Part shown: in pieces, positions 1 through 9,824 of the stretch | How positions within the stretch are numbered: position 1 is the stretch's first letter | Layout of the letters: each line of letters starts with the position of its first letter | Source of the DNA: Mayamaea pseudoterrestris | Lineage: Eukaryota; Bacillariophyta; Bacillariophyceae; Sellaphorales; Sellaphoraceae | Length of the DNA: 64,000 nucleotides | Assembly: GCA_027923505.1 (NCBI GenBank) | Contig: BROI01000006.1 | Coordinates: forward strand, 124,001 to 188,000 | Reading direction: 5' to 3' | Program-made: the position numbers and the translations under genes | Notes under the pieces: generated by a model | Told to the model about the DNA's origin: nothing | The model's input: only the letters and a program-made list of their open reading frames with translations | The model's database searches: none

Positions 1-2
1 CA

Positions 3-374
3 TACGTGCCACTCGAATTTTGGCTCTCGCTTTTTGACAAGGGAGAAGTTATTCTTGGCACTGAAGCTAGTCAACTCGTCGCTGAAGTTTGCCAGCAGCA
101 TGAAAGTTGTCTTAATCCTGAAAACTTTCGGGCGTTGACCCGAAGGCTTACCGATATCTCATATGTTGTGGCAGTTTTGTTGCTCGAATGTGAGGCTCGC
201 GTTATGCATCGCGCAGGGGCAGATGACCCGACTGGTCTGACGGCCCTTCAGACAAGGTGCGTTGATGCAATGGCGCAACATATTGGTCAAGGGTACGACT
301 CCAAATACTTTCAGATTCCAAGCGGCTGTTCAATCGTTGTTGCAAACGCACTTTTGATGAAGATAAATGAATGA
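3..374 (+). CDS. 3' end of an unknown protein-coding gene
   Basis: The frame is open from the first bases of the window to a TGA at 372-374, and no in-frame ATG lies near its beginning, so this is the C-terminal part (about 123 residues) of a gene that starts to the left. The peptide is largely helical and mixed in composition, with segments such as LTDISYVVAVLLLECEARV and SGCSIVVANALLMKINE. I recognise no family and see no catalytic motif. The codon use and even composition look like coding sequence. It could also be a chance open frame, because nothing in the window confirms it. Confidence 0.45.
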   Translation, partial: YVPLEFWLSLFDKGEVILGTEASQLVAEVCQQHESCLNPENFRALTRRLTDISYVVAVLLLECEARVMHRAGADDPTGLTALQTRCVDAMAQHIGQGYDSKYFQIPSGCSIVVANALLMKINE

Positions 375-1321
375 CCAGGGGATAAGGGCGTTACTATGAA
401 TTTAGACGGTACAATATTTTGTCTTGATAAGGAATATATATATAGATTTATGAGTATTTCAGCTTCGATGAGTATAGCGCTGACACGCAATGTCCGATCA
501 AACCGAGATAACTGAGAACGGAGGAGACGACGCTATGTTTCAAACAGTTTTCAGCAACCAGACGGAATTAACACCGGACGAGATTCAAACATTGGAGCAG
601 GCGCAAACGAAGTGAGGGGAATACCAAGCGAAATAACGACTACGATGGTGTCTCTGAGTTAAAGCACGGTCCAGTTGGTGTGTTGCATTACGTGTTTCAG
701 AAGCACTGCTAACTGCTAATCGTCAGTTTCGGTCACGAACCCCAACACGGCGGTAGGTCACACAAAAGATTAATATGGTATCTGCGAAAGATGGCGAGAG
801 CGACATCTCGCCACCGTTGGCATCATACGCAAGTTGACCTTGCCTAATATGGTCCATTTTGTCGGCTGCCGTATCCATTTAACTTGTGCATTGACCTTGG
901 AGCATCTTATTCTGACTGGAAAATCTATAGTCATTGGGAGCACGGCGCGGAAGGCGCATGCTGATGTACACTCGGTCTTAGCAACGGGACCAAAGGTCTG
1001 CAAGTACTCCAGGCGACTATTCGAGACTTATGGTTCCACTGAGAAGAAAAGACGCGGGATTGATATATCGTTACCGTTGGTGGCAGCAGGACTGCTGGAT
1101 ATGCTTAAGAATCAATCCTGTCAATGGCATACCCTGGACAGGTTTTGCCTGACTCATTGGGTATTTGGGTGGCCAGGGCATGGGGCATTTGACAGGTCAG
1201 AATCTACAACTTGTGGTGTTGGCCATACCCACAGTGGTGCCGTACCCATGGTGTCAGCCTCCAGGCAGACCTTTTTGCATCATTTGAGACTCTGCACCTG
1301 TCAATGGCATACCCTCCTCAT
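375..1321. other. Gene-free stretch with a hairpin-forming repeat
   Basis: About 950 bases without a convincing gene. Open frames of 60-160 codons occur on both strands, but their translations are low-information and match no family, and none has supporting splice sites. The only structure I see is the inverted/direct repeat at 1117-1315, described separately. The rest probably holds the 3' regions of the flanking genes. Confidence 0.5.
1117..1315. repeat. Imperfect inverted repeat plus a third direct copy
   Basis: A 21-base element beginning CCTGTCAATGGCATACCC (1117-1137) is followed by an imperfect inverted copy at 1173-1196, with about 35 bases between them that could form a loop. The first 19 bases recur in direct orientation at 1297-1315, 180 bases after the first copy. 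No transposase or target-site duplication is visible. It may be the remnant of a small non-autonomous element or a transcript hairpin; the sequence cannot decide. Confidence 0.4.
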
Positions 1322-2531
1322 CTAGATGTCCATCTTTGCCTCGGATGCATTCCCGGAGGTCGTACCGGGCGCGACGAGACTTCTTGGATGCCCCGCACCC
1401 TCGAGAAGTCGCTTCGCATCCTCCACGCCAACTAGCTCGACAAAGCCATTGATCCAAGGCCGAATTTTATCGTCAAATACTCCTTCTCCCGTTAGCGCTT
1501 TCTCACTCCAGGCGGCATAATCCCGTTTACGGGTGTCTTGCTTGCGGAAATTATATGCTTCCCATGAACCCATATAGTGATGAAAGCCAAGTGGCTGTGA
1601 ATTGTAGTCTAAATATACCTTGCGCGGACAAACAGAGCGAAGAGGTCGATGTGCATTTGCTCCGTTGACTTCGATAGGCTGTATCTTGGAAACGTCAATG
1701 ACAGACTTCACAAGCTCTTTCGAGTGTCCTCGATGCCTCCAGCGCAAGAGTGTCCAAACGATGCGCATCCAGAAAATCTGGTACTTGGTCTGTGACCTGG
1801 CTGACATTACTTTCCGTCGCAATGTACCGTGCTCGAGGAAGTGTGATGCAATGCGATTGAATAAAGTGCAGCTTGTCAAATGTCGTGGCATTGTACGATT
1901 CTGGTATGTTCCCAGACTCGAGCTGTTGCAGCATCGTCAATGCGAAACCAGGTTGCGCCGCAAGTGTCTGAGCTTGGGCATGTCCCAAGACAGCTGAGTT
2001 TGGCGCAATATATTCGTCAACGTCCATAAATGCTGTCCAAGTACGATTCTGGCGCTGTAGAAACAAGGGGCATTCCTCCATAAAGTAGCACTGTCGCCGT
2101 ACGTAGACTCCGTCAAGGGACATATCTCCCTTGGACTCCGTCCCATTGGCGCTTTCGCGCGTTTCGTCGCTGTAATTAAGGCGTTCCATAGGGCGGCGAC
2201 CTTTCCCACATTGCGTGTCATTCCAAATAAGAATCGTCATGCGGCCTCGCCATCGATCAAGAATTAAAGTGGGTGATGTTGTCGAGTAGCGATCGACAGC
2301 AACGATAAGAAAGCGCAATTGCATGGCATAGTAGTGATATGCTATCCATTCCGGAAGTCTAGGATTCTCATCTTGGACCAATATGCATGCGGAGAAGGAA
2401 TTGTTACCATTATAGTTATGGAGGGTCCAACTTGCAGTTGCCTCGATGTCGTCCAAAGGCAAAATATGAAGCTGGCAGCACCTCAAGCTATGCAGGACAG
2501 AGAGCGTCAAGAAGCATGTCACCAGGAGCAT
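1322..2531 (-). CDS. GT92-family glycosyltransferase, reading frame interrupted once
   Basis: Type II membrane glycosyltransferase of family GT92 (DUF23), expected in the Golgi or ER. The first in-frame ATG (2531) opens with MLLVTCFLTLSVLHSL, a membrane anchor. The family core follows: NPRLPEWIAYHYYAM, FLIVAVDRYSTTSPTLILDRW and the DxD-type metal site in FMDVDEYIAP. The C-terminal family block (VCPRKVYLDYNSQPLGFHHYMGSWEAY, then ALTGEGVFDDKIRPW) lies in a different frame, so the frame changes near 1740-1750, inside what should read LDTL..RHRGHSKELVKSVIDVS. There are no splice sites at that point. The gene is therefore a pseudogene with a 1-2 base indel, or the reference carries a sequencing error. 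Expected length is about 400 residues. It is divergent from the plastid-protein gene at 2861. Confidence 0.75.
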
Positions 2532-2860
2532 ATAGAGCACCTTGCGCCTAAGCGTGAGCGAGACATGTTTAGGTTTGTGAGGAAGCTGGCATGACGGACA
2601 ACAATCTTGAGGGTGAATCAATGAAGGTGAAATTTGGAGGCTGCCGCAGGCAGCGGTCGTGCGCGCTGCGACGTTTTGGCCTTTGTGCACAATGGCCCTC
2701 CAGGCTTTCAAAGCTCACAGTCAATCGTGCAAAATTCTTAGTAACCGGGACTCACAAGTTAACGATGCGACTTTTGCCTCGGCGACCGCTTATCGACATC
2801 GCGAAAAAGGATCCATCACATCGATTTCCATCTGCTCATCTTTCAGTCAAGTTGTACATC
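2532..2860. promoter_or_regulatory. Divergent intergenic region between GT92 and plastid-protein genes
   Basis: This 329-base stretch separates two start codons facing away from each other, so it must hold both promoters and 5' leaders. Open frames without ATG extend into it from both sides but are not supported as coding. I see no clear TATA box or repeated motif. Confidence 0.4.
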
Positions 2861-4051
2861 ATGCTGTCCGCTCATAGCCTCCCTTTAGTTCTCTGCTTGA
2901 TCCAGATATCAACTGCGTTTGTATTGAATCAATCACCGTCAAAGTCATGGGCGAAGCCAACTCAGTTGCGCGCAGTTTGGTCCGACATGAAGGCCGTCCA
3001 GGACTACCAAAACTTTCTTGCCAGCGGAAAGCAACAAGTCGAACTGACAAAAGACCAGCCATCAGTCATTATTAGACCATCCAATGGAGCATCTTCGGAG
3101 CTCGCTGAATGCTTGGCGCTCATGGGCATGGGCGACGACTGCATCATTACACCCGAGCAGGAAATGCCAAACGCCATTGGCGGCAGCCAAGACTTTCCAA
3201 TCTACGTGACGCTACCGCCATACCAGCTTGAAGAGTTTCTTCGAAATCTTCCAGAGAGCTACAAGGAGAAGAATGAAAACTTCGTCTTCTTTTCTGGCGG
3301 CGAAAAGTATGGAACGATAGAGGATCTGTTAAAGGACAAAGGTACGTTGGTGTGATGTACGAGTTGCATATGCATTGATTCTTTGCTCACTTAAACTTCT
3401 CCCTTAGGCTACTGTCGCGACTCCATGACGCAAGTCTTGATATCGGGTATGAGAATTACGCCGACGCGTCGACCCATTGATTTGCACGTGAAGCTTGGCA
3501 AGACTCCAAACGACGAAGACAAGCTTGCCGGCGAGTGCACCGCGTGCGGTAAATGGCGAGGCTCCATTGCGCAGCGCATGGAGCGAAGCAATGTATTGTG
3601 CTCAACCGACTTTTATCGCGAGTGGAGGAGAAAGATGTGGGAACAGACGGCAGCGGATGCCGTCTTGAGCTTGGTGGGAGCTGTCCGGGATACGCCAACA
3701 ACGGTTGGAGAAGTTGCAAGCTACTACGGTGAAGAAGCAAGTGATATCTTGTGGGATATTTCGAATCAATTGCGCGGATGGAAGGCTGTCACGTTGATGT
3801 ATGGTTTTGAGGAACGCATTTACGGATTCGCCGAGATTGCTGCAAAAGACGACCAGTGTGTGGTCTCGACGGAAATGTTTCCCTACATTCACGGGTGCTT
3901 CGTCTTTTTACAAAGCCATCCATTCGTGGAATACTTGCAATATGCTCAATCTGAAAAGGGATTACTCCAGGGAATTGAGCTACCGCCAGTCGACAAGGAA
4001 TACATTAGCGCAATGCGGCCTGGGAATCTCCGAGCTGACGGTGTCATCTAA
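2861..4051 (+). CDS. Plastid-targeted protein of unknown function, two exons
   Basis: Coding exons are 2861-3341 and 3408-4051, giving about 374 residues. The 66-base intron begins GTACGT and ends TTAG, and joins the frame as KDKG-YCRDS. The N-terminus MLSAHSLPLVLCLIQISTAFVLN is a signal peptide ending in an ASAF-like STAF motif, so targeting to a secondary plastid is expected. A CxxC pair (ECTACGK) could bind a metal. The later segment FYREWRRKMWEQTAADAVLSLVGAVRDTPTTVGEV resembles the C-terminal helical domain of ketopantoate-reductase-like proteins, but no clear dinucleotide-binding glycine motif is present, so this is only a weak hint. It lies just left of the tandem duplication and is single-copy here. 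Confidence 0.7.
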
Positions 4052-4476
4052 ACTGAATGGGGTGTTCGAGACATTGTAAACTTGTTAGATATTAGCTCAA
4101 AATAGACTACCTACAGCCGATGACGCCACTTTGCACCATTTGTCCAGTCGTTGGCATCGGATTTGATGCGTCGCACGTTGATCGTGAATAGGAAGCCTGT
4201 AGCGTACACTTGCCACGCATTCAATTTTCTCAATGTGTTACAGCTCCAAGTAGGTTAGTAGACGCTGGACATTACATTTTAGTGTTGTACTGTAGGCTGA
4301 AGAGACTACGAACGGTGAATGTAATTGTCCCAGCAGAGATTCAGAGGGCAGAGTAGGATCACAAGCGGAGAAACTGACACCCTTGGCAAGTATCATGTCT
4401 CGTTGTGATTGGTGGTTGCAAACTGACGTTCGATTGATTCTTCAAGTTAGACGTGACATTACCCCGCGAAAGAAGA

Positions 4477-4655
4477 CTGCCATCAAGGTGAAATGAGTCG
4501 TTGATAGGGACCTGTCATTGAACATGGCAATTGTGGCGTTGACATCGTGTTTGTGCGTCATTGGAACGAACGCGACGCTTCTCAGTTCAACAAGTCCGTT
4601 TTCTTGTTGATGGCCCCGTTCCATCATGCCACAAAACTCAATCAGCGCAAGCAAA
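4477..4655 (+). promoter_or_regulatory. Conserved leader upstream of the 102-residue protein
   Basis: This 179-base block differs from its partner in unit B (19791-19969) at only about one position, near 4528. Sequence immediately upstream shows several indels and substitutions. It ends about 30 bases before the ATG at 4689, so it probably covers the core promoter and 5' UTR. An 80-codon frame is open on the opposite strand in both units (4442-4684 and 19756-19998), but the strict DNA conservation is not codon-like, so I do not call it a gene. Just upstream, at about 4408, is a CCAAT-box-like TGATTGGTGGTTGC also found near 15396. Confidence 0.5.
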
Positions 4656-4688
4656 CAATCACATATACTGTTTCTCAAAATCACAACA

Positions 4689-4997
4689 ATGTCCTTTCAA
4701 CCGAGCATGAATTCCAACGATGAGCTGCTAGCTTCAGTGATGATGCTCTTCACCATCAGCGAAGAAACGTCTTCCTTTGACGCCGCGAGACCGTCGTCGT
4801 TTTCATCGCTCAACGGCGACACTGTCCAACGAAGCGGCTGGGGCAATGCACTAACGAGAAGATCATACAAGAATGACTTATGCTTACTTGCTGGCGACTC
4901 GCAACAGATGCGGCCCTCAGCCATGCAAAAGACTGCCTTTCAACTTGAAGCGGGCTCGTACGCCGCGTCGTACGGTTTCTTTGTCCAGACTTGCTGA
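4689..4997 (+). CDS. Conserved small protein of unknown function (102 residues), unit A
   Basis: Single-exon frame from ATG 4689 to TGA. The protein is polar and serine-rich, with a central segment GDTVQRSGWGNALTRRSYKNDLC that is unchanged between the two units. Differences cluster in the N-terminal 40 residues and in a short stretch near the C-terminus (QLEAGSYAA against QREADTYAA). There is no signal peptide or membrane segment. I do not recognise the family. The basic RRSYK stretch followed by an acidic and hydrophobic tail suggests a binding peptide, but that is a guess. It lies next to, and points toward the 3' end of, the TTL-like gene on the other strand. Confidence 0.6.
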   Translation: MSFQPSMNSNDELLASVMMLFTISEETSSFDAARPSSFSSLNGDTVQRSGWGNALTRRSYKNDLCLLAGDSQQMRPSAMQKTAFQLEAGSYAASYGFFVQTC

Positions 4998-5178
4998 TCA
5001 AACATCAAACGAAAGCACAGACAGCTGCCGGTATGCTACAGCGCTTACCTTTCACCAATAAAGCTGTTACTTGAATTTCCCTGCACAAACAAACATGAAC
5101 ATACGCTGACCATCTACCATGCGCCGACTTAAACGACACGAAAACGAAATAATTAAAACCATTTTTGACACCAACGAC

Positions 5179-6654
5179 TTATGTCTCTACAGTTTTTCGC
5201 TTCTTATCGTAGACGCAAGTCAATGATCCCATTTGGAGAGGCGGAGATGAGTGCTCGAATAGTGTCACGTCAATCGTGGACTGCATGAGATTCTCCACGA
5301 TCGATTGCAAGGCTTTGCCAGTCTGCTTAAAGTCTACACATGGCAAGACCGCAGTGATTAGCAGTTGTAGTGCACGCGACTCATATTTCGCACTTGCACT
5401 TACCTGGCCCTGGGTTAACTTCAAGCAAGTACACTTGCCACTCTGTGTCAATGACAAAGTCAAGTCCATAATGCTCGAAGCAATCTTCCATGGGCGAAAA
5501 CACACCAAACTCCGTCTCGTATGCACGAAACAGTTCCGAGACAATGGCGTGCATGTCTAGCAGCACCTTGTCGGAACGTGAGCGGGCGTCGTGTATATCT
5601 TGGCATGTTCCATCCCGCATCAGCATTGTCAAGACTGCGTCGGATCCCCACTGATGCACACATTCCTTCTCGCAAAAGTTGGGATCAATCTCTTGGTAAG
5701 CAGTATTGGTAATATGAGCAGTCAATTGATCAAAATTATTCCTCCGATAGGCAGTTCCGCTCATGAGAGCGAGGCAATCGTTGGAAAAGTAAACTTGCAG
5801 GGCGCCAACGGCGACAATGTAGGCACGAATGTGGAACTTGCGTTTGCGGAGCGTCAAGGGATTTGAAATGTAGCGCTGGAGAACCCTGGAAAGGCATGCA
5901 AACGCACTTCAGCATATATCAAGATCCATCATTATACCAACATGAATTCATAGTCTTACCATTCACGAATGTCAGACTCACTCCAGCAAATGTCCACGAT
6001 TTGTTCGTAAACATGGACCAAGTATATGCCTACGCCCTTGTTCACCGTGCTTCCTTTGAGTATCCAAACTGCTTCTTCGACCAACCGGCTTTCCATCAGT
6101 AGCTTTGCAGGTTCCAAGCATTGCTCCAAGAGTTGTCGCTGATTGATATTGTTTGATCCCGAAGCCGACACTGACGAACCCACGAGGAACTCCGCCATGT
6201 TTGCGCCGTTTCCAGTCTCCCAAACTGCCCACGTATCAAGTATGACAGTCTCTGGCACAGCCTGTTTCAAAACACTCATTGGATGCTTGGAAACATGTCG
6301 ATTCAAATAGAGTGCGAGTTGCGCCTTGCGCGACAAGCCCTTGCGGATGCGGTAGCTGCTCGCACGTACGTGCGTTTGCTGCCAGTGGATGCGCTCATAC
6401 TCGCTCCACGAAAAGTCACAGTCCGCTGGCAACTCGACAGCTTCCATTCCTTCTCCCGCACCAAGTGTGACGTGAAAGTGGCGCGATGCGAGTGCGTGAT
6501 GAATGATGGAACGAGTGTATGGTTCGTCAATGTCGAGGTAAATGCGATTGTACTTGCGTCTGGCGTGTGACGTTGATTTCTCAGGTTGACTTTCATTTCC
6601 ATTGGCAAGATTCAAGACGGAAAACTTGATGGTAGGCTGCAGTTGCAGAGACAT
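5179..6654 (-). CDS. Tubulin-tyrosine-ligase-family protein, unit A (three exons)
   Basis: Exons on the minus strand are 5960-6654, 5404-5885 and 5179-5333, encoding 443 residues. Both introns (74 and 70 bases) have GTAAG donors and AG acceptors. The protein is an ATP-grasp amino-acid ligase of the TTL/TTLL group, which adds amino acids to tubulin or other proteins in the cytoplasm or cilia. Visible family motifs are EAVWILKGSTVNKGVGIY (ATP binding), RKFHIRAYIVAVG, and GLDFVIDTEWQVYLLEVNPGPDF (metal-binding end of ATP-grasp). An ATG at 6654 is chosen because the upstream frame is not kept in unit B. The gene is divergent from RFT1, with about 180 bases between starts. The exact substrate cannot be told. 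Confidence 0.88.
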
Positions 6655-6837
6655 GGATGATAGTTGCAAATGGCCGATCATTGGCAATGCCATGGTGGAA
6701 ATCATTGGTTTGGCGGCGTGACCGGAACGTGTTCTGTTTCGGTGCGACATTCTGTCACGCTTTTTCGTTTCGCTTTGGCGCAGCATCTCATCGTCGTCCA
6801 TCATATCGAACCGCTCATCCCTTTGAGCGACTCAAGC

Positions 6838-8481
6838 ATGACGAAACAGAGCAGTAGCAATAATGGCAATGACCCGAACGATGGAATGACTCAACGAGCG
6901 ATTCGAGGAACACTTTTGACGTTGCTGCTGCGAGTCGTGTCCTTTGTCGGCACGCAGTGGACGCTGCGATTCATTGGCGACAATCCTGCCATTCTTGGTC
7001 GAGCGTCCATACAACTGGAACTCTTGTTGACGACCATTCTGTTTGTGAGTCGCGAAGGCTTTCGACTGGCATTGACGCCTCGAAACAGAGTGTCGGAGCT
7101 TGCCTCTAGCTCGACGGACAGCGTATGGAACGTTGCTTGGCTCTCGATACCAACCTCTCTAATCGTGTCGCTTGTCGCCTTGAGCTGGCATTGGATGACA
7201 ATCTCAACCACCAGCAATAACCACGACGCCGACTATCGACTCGCTGGAGTCTTGTTTTGCGTCAGCTGCATCATTGAAGGATGCGCGGAACCGGCCGTCC
7301 TGCAGGCGCTTTGCAGCTTGAACGTTGCCGCCAAGGCGTCGGCGGAAGGTTTGGCGACGCTAGCCAAGGCCATGGCAACGGTTGTGCTGCTGCAGTACCT
7401 TCAACGGGACTGGCCTATCACAGCCTTTGGCGTCGCGCAGCTAGTATACGCGACAATCTACTTTGTTGTCCTGTGGCAAAGTGCGTGGAAGTCTATTGAC
7501 AGAGCACAAGTATTTGGACCCTACGACAAGCATACATGCTACATGATAGGCGTCTTTACGCTCCAAGGGTTCTTTAAACATTTGCTGACGGAAGGAGACA
7601 AGCTTGTTTTGACGACACTCAGTGGGGCCTACGACCAAGGCATTTACGCCATGGCGAGTGCCTACGGAAGCTTGGCGGCGCGAATGCTGCTGCAACCCAT
7701 GGAGGAGAATGCTCGACTACTATGGAGTCGACTAGCGTCAGCAGTGTCGTCCGAGTCAAACGAAACACTTGATCGACTGCAAACGTCATACACGAATCTG
7801 GTCAAGCTCGTCATGTACATTGGTTTCACGTTTAGTTGTTTGGCAGTCAACTACACGGGCATTCTACTTGCCGTCATGGCGGGTCGCAAGTGGGGCGACA
7901 ATCGCGAGGCGGCGGCTGTCTTGAGCGCCTTTTGCGTCTACACGGCGTTCATGGCGTGGAACGGCATGACGGAAGCGTTTGTGTACAGCGCCACGTCCAC
8001 GGGTGCTGACATGGGAAAACTGGGTGCCATGCATGCGGGCATTGCAGTTGTCTTTGCGGGTGTTGCATCAATCGCCGTAACACGACAAGGAACCGTTGGA
8101 CTAGTGGCTGCCAATTGCGTCGCCATGTTTTGTCGCGCCATTTACTCCGTCGTCTTTGCCGCACGCTTCTTTTCGTCACGTCGAAAGCAGCAGTCATTTC
8201 GAGTGACAATGTCGAGATTGTTGCACGACATGCTTCCGCATCCTGCCGTGCTTCTTTCATTTGCTGCGTGTTATATAGTAACAGCTTGGTCTAGGATGCG
8301 CATGATGGATCAGATTGTTGAAGGTGACATTACGACGGCAAGTGCTGCTTGGTTTCGATTGGCAAGTGAGCACGTCGTTATTGGTGCCAGTTGCTTCGTC
8401 GGCTTGCTATCGGTAGCCTATGCCGCAGAACGGGATTTCCGACTATCTTTACTAAAGCTATGGCGTGGGAAAAGTGATTAA
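6838..8481 (+). CDS. RFT1: RFT1-family ER lipid-linked oligosaccharide protein, unit A
   Basis: A 547-residue multi-pass ER membrane protein of the RFT1 family, needed in N-glycosylation for movement or handling of Man5GlcNAc2-PP-dolichol. Family features: LRVVSFVGTQWTLRFIG near the N-terminus, ELLLTTILFVSREGFRLAL, GDKLVLTTLSGAYDQGIYA with AARMLLQPMEENARLLW, and AGRKWGDNREAAAVLSAF followed by WNGMTEAFV. About 12 hydrophobic segments are visible. The frame is open upstream to 6664, but that stretch is not conserved in frame in unit B, so ATG 6838 is taken as the start. Single exon. Confidence 0.93.
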   Translation: MTKQSSSNNGNDPNDGMTQRAIRGTLLTLLLRVVSFVGTQWTLRFIGDNPAILGRASIQLELLLTTILFVSREGFRLALTPRNRVSELASSSTDSVWNVAWLSIPTSLIVSLVALSWHWMTISTTSNNHDADYRLAGVLFCVSCIIEGCAEPAVLQALCSLNVAAKASAEGLATLAKAMATVVLLQYLQRDWPITAFGVAQLVYATIYFVVLWQSAWKSIDRAQVFGPYDKHTCYMIGVFTLQGFFKHLLTEGDKLVLTTLSGAYDQGIYAMASAYGSLAARMLLQPMEENARLLWSRLASAVSSESNETLDRLQTSYTNLVKLVMYIGFTFSCLAVNYTGILLAVMAGRKWGDNREAAAVLSAFCVYTAFMAWNGMTEAFVYSATSTGADMGKLGAMHAGIAVVFAGVASIAVTRQGTVGLVAANCVAMFCRAIYSVVFAARFFSSRRKQQSFRVTMSRLLHDMLPHPAVLLSFAACYIVTAWSRMRMMDQIVEGDITTASAAWFRLASEHVVIGASCFVGLLSVAYAAERDFRLSLLKLWRGKSD

Positions 8482-8711
8482 TAGCCAGACTGATACATTT
8501 TTAACCTATGTATCGAAGGATGTGCCGGTATGGTGAGAAAGCTCGCGATATTAACACAATCCGCGCAGTGGACCACACCAAGCTTTCGTCGCCGACGATC
8601 TTCGCCTTTTCTTATCTACACTGGGTGGTAATGCGTAACTCCATCACCAGCGACCCAGAGAGTAACCAGTTGAAAACGAGATACGGAAGGGCGACAGAAC
8701 ACTCATTTCAT

Positions 8712-9824
8712 TTAAGCACACGCATCCTCGTCAAAATCACTGCCCTTTAATCCCGCCTTTTCAATTTGCATTACGAGCTTTTTCTTCTTTTCGCGTAGCA
8801 TAATCACGGCCAGCTTGAGTCGATCAAACAAATTGTCCATGTCAAGCGCCTGGACACGAAACATGGCATCTTGCTCCGGAAGAATCTCTGTACAAAATGC
8901 TGCCCAACCAATGGCCGTTAGTTCCTGAGGGGTCCGGTCGCCGGCATTTTGGTTCGAAAGTTGGTATCCCTGCGTGTCAGTCTCCAAGGCGACTTGGTAG
9001 GCGGTCCGAAATCGCTGAAGGCGATCAGACTCTGCATCGTCAGCCTCGTCATCGTCGTCGTCTTCATCATCTTCAATACTACTTGGTTCCGAGTAGAAGC
9101 GGTCCTCTAGCTTGGCAATATTGATCCGTCGTTGCATTTCTGCATCTTCCTCGTCGTCGTCTTCCTCGTCCCCATTCGTCTGCGAGCTTCCCTTCTCGCC
9201 CCTCGCCTGGTCCAGTCTTCGCTCCGAACTAGTCAACCAAAGTGACAGTTCTTCAATGTTACTGGCCAGTAGGTTCGGCAGATCCATATTGGGCGGAAGC
9301 TTGTCGGAAAGTTCCGTGCAAACTGCTTTCAAGTAAGGATCCGTCTGCTTAATTTCCACAAGCTGCGCTCGTCCAACGCACCGAATCGTAACAAATATGC
9401 CAAACCCATCCATGCGCGCGTAACTCTCAATCTCGCAGAGCGGCACCGTCTGAATGATGCCCGCATTGGCCAATAGTCCCATGGCGACGACTCCAGAGTG
9501 GTTTTGAATGGCATCGTCAAAGAGTTTGATGAATCGATCTTCGTAGAGCCGCAGCTGCTTGGTTTCGCCCTGCAGCAAGACCTCCTCGTGCGCAAACGGC
9601 AAGAGACAGACTGACTTTGGTAACCCGCCACCTTGCTCCGCGCCCAGGGGACGCGAAATAGCAACGTCAAAGTCCGTGTCGCGCCACTCGGCAATGCCAA
9701 ATAAGTGGTGCCGACGAAGCAGTGAGTGTTGTTGATGGTGGCGAGCCTTTCGTCGACCGGCAATGAAGCCGTTGGTACAATCAATGAACGTCAGCGCAAG
9801 TGATATAGCTAGAATGGCCTTCAT
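8712..9824 (-). CDS. Plastid-targeted LON substrate-binding-domain protein, unit A
   Basis: A 370-residue protein. MKAILAISLALTFIDCTNGFIAG is a signal peptide with an NGF motif, suggesting plastid entry. The central part (VCLLPFAHEEVLLQGETKQLRLYEDRF, VVAMGLL, IQTVPLCEIESYARMDGFGIFVTIRCVGRAQLVEI) follows the pattern of the Lon N-terminal (LON/ATP-dependent protease La) domain. There is no AAA or protease domain, so it is a stand-alone LON protein rather than a Lon protease. A very acidic stretch (DEEDDDEEDAEM and further D/E runs) separates LON from a C-terminal helical region rich in lysine. About ten residues differ from the unit B copy. The gene is divergent from the oxidoreductase at 10075. 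Confidence 0.85.
   Translation of the reverse strand: MKAILAISLALTFIDCTNGFIAGRRKARHHQQHSLLRRHHLFGIAEWRDTDFDVAISRPLGAEQGGGLPKSVCLLPFAHEEVLLQGETKQLRLYEDRFIKLFDDAIQNHSGVVAMGLLANAGIIQTVPLCEIESYARMDGFGIFVTIRCVGRAQLVEIKQTDPYLKAVCTELSDKLPPNMDLPNLLASNIEELSLWLTSSERRLDQARGEKGSSQTNGDEEDDDEEDAEMQRRINIAKLEDRFYSEPSSIEDDEDDDDDEADDAESDRLQRFRTAYQVALETDTQGYQLSNQNAGDRTPQELTAIGWAAFCTEILPEQDAMFRVQALDMDNLFDRLKLAVIMLREKKKKLVMQIEKAGLKGSDFDEDACA

Noticed and set aside
834-1325. 163-codon gene in the left gene-free stretch
   Set aside because: Low-information translation, overlaps the hairpin repeat and other frames, no homology recognised.
4442-4684. 80-codon antisense gene upstream of the 102-residue protein
   Set aside because: Open in both units, but the DNA is nearly frozen at all codon positions and the frame overlaps a probable promoter; it matches no family.
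6655-6804. Longer N-terminus for the TTL-like protein in unit A
   Set aside because: An indel breaks the frame upstream of the ATG in unit B, so the extension is not conserved.
6664-6837. Longer N-terminus for RFT1 in unit A
   Set aside because: The extension is not in frame in unit B; the ATG at 6838 fits the family start.
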